64,000 nucleotides of DNA from an uncultured Massilimicrobiota sp. Its GTDB lineage: Bacteria; Bacillota_I; Bacilli_A; Erysipelotrichales; Coprobacillaceae. Under the pieces are notes generated by a model. That model made no database searches and had not been told where the DNA came from. It saw only the letters and a program-made list of their open reading frames with translations. The translations under genes were made by a program, and so were the position numbers. The stretch covers positions 16,420 through 80,419 of the forward strand of contig CALUZM010000003.1 of NCBI GenBank assembly GCA_944325245.1, in the 5' to 3' direction. Every line of letters begins with the position of its first letter. The stretch's first letter is position 1. This document shows, piece after piece, positions 61,538-64,000 of the stretch.

Positions 61538-62210
61538 GTGCAGTATCTTGAATAATCTGTCCATCTTCAATACGTAAAATACGATCAGCCACATTGGCTA
61601 TCATTTCATCATGGGTTACCATAATCACAGTTTCATGATACTTCCTTTGTGCTATTTTTAATAAATTAATCACTTCCTGTGAACTTTTCGCATCCAGATT
61701 TCCAGTTGGTTCATCCGCAAAGATGATGGCAGGTTTGGATGCTAGTGCTCTAGCGATTGCGACACGTTGCTGTTGTCCACCTGAAAGTTCGTGGATAAAA
61801 GCATATTGCTTTTCCTTAAGTTTCAATAAATCAATAATCTCATCAACATATTCTTCATCTACCTGTTTATTATCTAAATGAATAGGCAAAACAATATTTT
61901 CAATCACATTATGTGTTGTAATCAAATTAAAGAATTGAAAGACAAATCCCATTCTTCGTCTTCTTAAACGTGTTAAACGATCATCATTCATATCATAGAG
62001 TGATTCTCCCTGTAAATAGACTTTACCAGCATTGGGTCTCACTAATCCAGCTAACACATGCAATAAAGTACTCTTCCCACTGCCACTGGTTCCAACCACA
62101 GCCACAAAAGAACCTTCTTCAATCTCAATCGAGATATTCTTGATTGCATCCACCTTATTCTCATCATATCCATAAGTTTTTCTTAAATTCTTTCCTTCTA
62201 AAATAATCAT
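61524..62210 (-). CDS. ABC transporter ATP-binding protein, MacB/LolD type
   Basis: This 228-residue ATPase has Walker A GTSGSGKSTLL, the Q-loop FQFFNLI, the signature LSGGQQQRVAIARA, Walker B IIFADEPTGNLD and the H-loop VTHDE. Its sequence fits the MacB/LolD/FtsE class that works with FtsX-fold permeases. It overlaps the permease gene by four bases. Such systems in Firmicutes often export or sense antimicrobial peptides, but no two-component genes are in view. It ends at a shared terminator. Confidence 0.93.
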   Translation of the reverse strand: MIILEGKNLRKTYGYDENKVDAIKNISIEIEEGSFVAVVGTSGSGKSTLLHVLAGLVRPNAGKVYLQGESLYDMNDDRLTRLRRRRMGFVFQFFNLITTHNVIENIVLPIHLDNKQVDEEYVDEIIDLLKLKEKQYAFIHELSGGQQQRVAIARALASKPAIIFADEPTGNLDAKSSQEVINLLKIAQRKYHETVIMVTHDEMIANVADRILRIEDGQIIQDTAQKNE

Positions 62211-64000
62211 GATAAACCACCTCCATTATCAATATTCATTAAATCATTCCATAACACATATAATGGTACAATATAAATAAACATGCATATACCTAAACAT
62301 ATGAAATTCATAATAAGAAATTCGCTTATAGGAATATAGGCGATATTAAGATAAGATCTTTCCAATAAAATCAAAGCGATATTGATGACATTAATAATGA
62401 TAAAAGAATAGAGACCTTTTTCTAATTCTTTGATTAACATTTCTCTTTTTGTCATTCCTACAATTCTCATCATCATATAATCTCTTTGATGATTCAGTAG
62501 ATAATTTTTATTCAAGTAATAACATGATACAAAGAACATCATCATAGTCACAAACATCATCTCATCATCAACAAGTAATGGTATTTCTTCATGAACATTG
62601 TCATAGGATATAAATTCTATTTCTCCACGATCATTAATAGATAATCCATTTTTTTGACGACTATCTTGAATCATCTTTAAATATTGATCACGCTTTTCAA
62701 AATCATCATACCAGATACATAACACCGAATGAGATGATGAAAACATTTTATCAAAAGCTTCTTTTTTCATAAAAATATCACCACTTATAAATGAATATTC
62801 ATAACTTTCAAAATGATCTTCATTGGTTGTATAAGATTCTACAATTCCTGTAACATAAAAATCATGATTTTCTATTTTTATAGTCTCTCCTATTGCTATA
62901 CTTGTATATTCGTTCACTAAAACTTCATTTTCATTTTGAGGATAAGTCCCTTCTATTTGTGCCTTTTTCATGAATTCATCATTCAATTCTATAATTGGTG
63001 ATGATGAAGAACTCCTTTGAGATGATTCATAAGCAGTATTTTGATATGAATATGTATATGTTTTAGGAAAATGAAGCTGTTCAAGTTGCTTTAACTGATC
63101 AATATCCCCTTCTACTTCAAGATAATAAGTTTCCTGACAATTAAAGACATATTTGTTAGTACTAGCTGTTGTATTATTGTAAGCTTTAATCATTTGATTC
63201 ATCAGTAAAGTTCCACTACATAGACAAATCAATATAATAAACAAAAGATTCATTCTCTTATGATTTTTCCATTCTCTCCAAGCTATGCGCCATTTATAAA
63301 GATACTTTAATTTACGTATTCTCACATCAAAATATTTAAACTGTGCACTATCAAAGGCTCCACTTAATGCTTGATATGAAGATTTTCTTGCCGGATAAAT
63401 AAAGAAACAAAGAACACTTAAAAAAGCAACAAAGGTATAAAAAAGATAGGCTGGTAATGAAAATACATAAATGAAGCATTCCTGTGATAGTGAAATATAG
63501 TAAACAATCAAATAGGAAAGTACTGGTGCTAGGAGAGTTGCTAATAATATGGAAAGAACACTACATAAAGCAATTTCATACATTTCCATAAGAAAAAGCT
63601 GTTTCGTTGTCATTCCTATTCCTCTTAACAAGGCAAATTCTTTCACTCTTTTTTGTATAAATGTTGTTGTCAAAATGAACAAAGACAAGATAAGAAAAAT
63701 ACCACCTTGTAAAAAAGCTCCAAAATTTTCAGAACGCACCATATATTGAACCCAAACCTCATCATGATCATACCCATATGTATTATCCGATGTCCATGTG
63801 ACCTCTTCATCATCAGTTAAATAAAAAGTATCACAATATAAATAAGATTCATAAAAATCATCTTGTACCATGATATACATATCACAGAAAATATCTTGAG
63901 AATTATGGACAATCCCTACAACTTTCATTTTTTGTGATGTCCCTAAAATATCCACTTCAACAAGATCATTGATTTGATAGGGCAATTGATCACTCACCAC
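62207..64000 (-). CDS. FtsX-like ABC permease, 5' end outside window
   Basis: This open frame of at least 597 residues runs off the right edge, so the N-terminus is missing and the first residues shown are internal. It has FtsX-type membrane blocks: one near LILSLFILTTTFIQKR followed by REFALLRGIGMT-like KEFALLRGIGMT, then a second half with LFIILICLCSGTLLMNQ. A large extracytoplasmic loop follows, then a final block (MMRIVGMTKREML). Two FtsX modules make it MacB/YtrF/BceB-like. It works with the ATPase downstream. Confidence 0.85.
   Translation of the reverse strand: MVSDQLPYQINDLVEVDILGTSQKMKVVGIVHNSQDIFCDMYIMVQDDFYESYLYCDTFYLTDDEEVTWTSDNTYGYDHDEVWVQYMVRSENFGAFLQGGIFLILSLFILTTTFIQKRVKEFALLRGIGMTTKQLFLMEMYEIALCSVLSILLATLLAPVLSYLIVYYISLSQECFIYVFSLPAYLFYTFVAFLSVLCFFIYPARKSSYQALSGAFDSAQFKYFDVRIRKLKYLYKWRIAWREWKNHKRMNLLFIILICLCSGTLLMNQMIKAYNNTTASTNKYVFNCQETYYLEVEGDIDQLKQLEQLHFPKTYTYSYQNTAYESSQRSSSSSPIIELNDEFMKKAQIEGTYPQNENEVLVNEYTSIAIGETIKIENHDFYVTGIVESYTTNEDHFESYEYSFISGDIFMKKEAFDKMFSSSHSVLCIWYDDFEKRDQYLKMIQDSRQKNGLSINDRGEIEFISYDNVHEEIPLLVDDEMMFVTMMMFFVSCYYLNKNYLLNHQRDYMMMRIVGMTKREMLIKELEKGLYSFIIINVINIALILLERSYLNIAYIPISEFLIMNFICLGICMFIYIVPLYVLWNDLMNIDNGGGLS

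Overview
The window looks like the chromosome of a low-GC, anaerobic, spore-forming Firmicute, most like the Erysipelotrichia/Coprobacillaceae group. The evidence is AT-rich DNA with strong AGGAGG ribosome sites, a spoIIA sporulation operon beside dacF, an NADH-linked [FeFe]-hydrogenase operon, rubrerythrin and flavodiiron oxygen-detoxification proteins, and many small RpiR/MurR-type regulators. Nearly every gene lies on the minus strand. The clear plus-strand genes are glutamate dehydrogenase and the flavodiiron protein. I see no rRNA, tRNA, CRISPR array, insertion sequence or prophage. The taxonomic call is inference.

Layout. 1-2.4 kb: the N-terminal part of a secreted metallo-beta-lactamase-fold protein and two overlapping RpiR-like regulators. 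2.4-5.9 kb: an asymmetric heterodimeric ABC exporter. 6.0-16.2 kb: one long operon read from nuoE/hydC to rubrerythrin, holding hydC, two DRTGG-like proteins, two GHKL ATPases, a hydrogenase-like Fe-S protein without normal H-cluster motifs, a PHP phosphoesterase, hydB, hydA, then an ABC lipoprotein and permease with no ATPase. 16.3-22.8 kb: hisZGDBHAF-IE behind a leader that encodes a His-rich peptide and an attenuator. 22.8-26.6 kb: a large unknown membrane protein, a DUF89 protein, an RpiR gene broken by a stop codon, and a small membrane protein. 26.8-34.5 kb: gdhA, a PEPCK-fold protein, lepB, and dacF-spoIIAA-spoIIAB-sigF.

34.6-44.7 kb: DUF1848, AIM24-like protein, methylglyoxal synthase, two HAD phosphatases, an RpiR regulator, a frameshifted MATE exporter behind an attenuator-like leader, pyrimidine-nucleoside phosphorylase, a frameshifted arginase-family gene, and fmt. 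44.8-48.1 kb: a PTS EIIB-ROK fusion, a CapA lipoprotein and another RpiR regulator. 48.2-54.2 kb: a six-gene dlt-like operon (MBOAT, SGNH, adenylating ligase, PLP decarboxylase, carrier protein, membrane protein). 54.4-64 kb: small membrane and redox proteins, phosphofructokinase, polyphosphate kinase, the four-domain flavodiiron protein, and a MacB/FtsX-type ABC system running off the right edge.

The most unusual items are: the dlt-like operon with a fold-III PLP decarboxylase in place of nothing known in classical dlt, suggesting that a decarboxylated aminoacyl group may be put on a surface polymer; the ribosome-mediated His attenuator; the EIIB-ROK fusion whose ROK domain lacks the catalytic Asp; and three separate single-site gene breaks (RpiR, MATE, arginase family).
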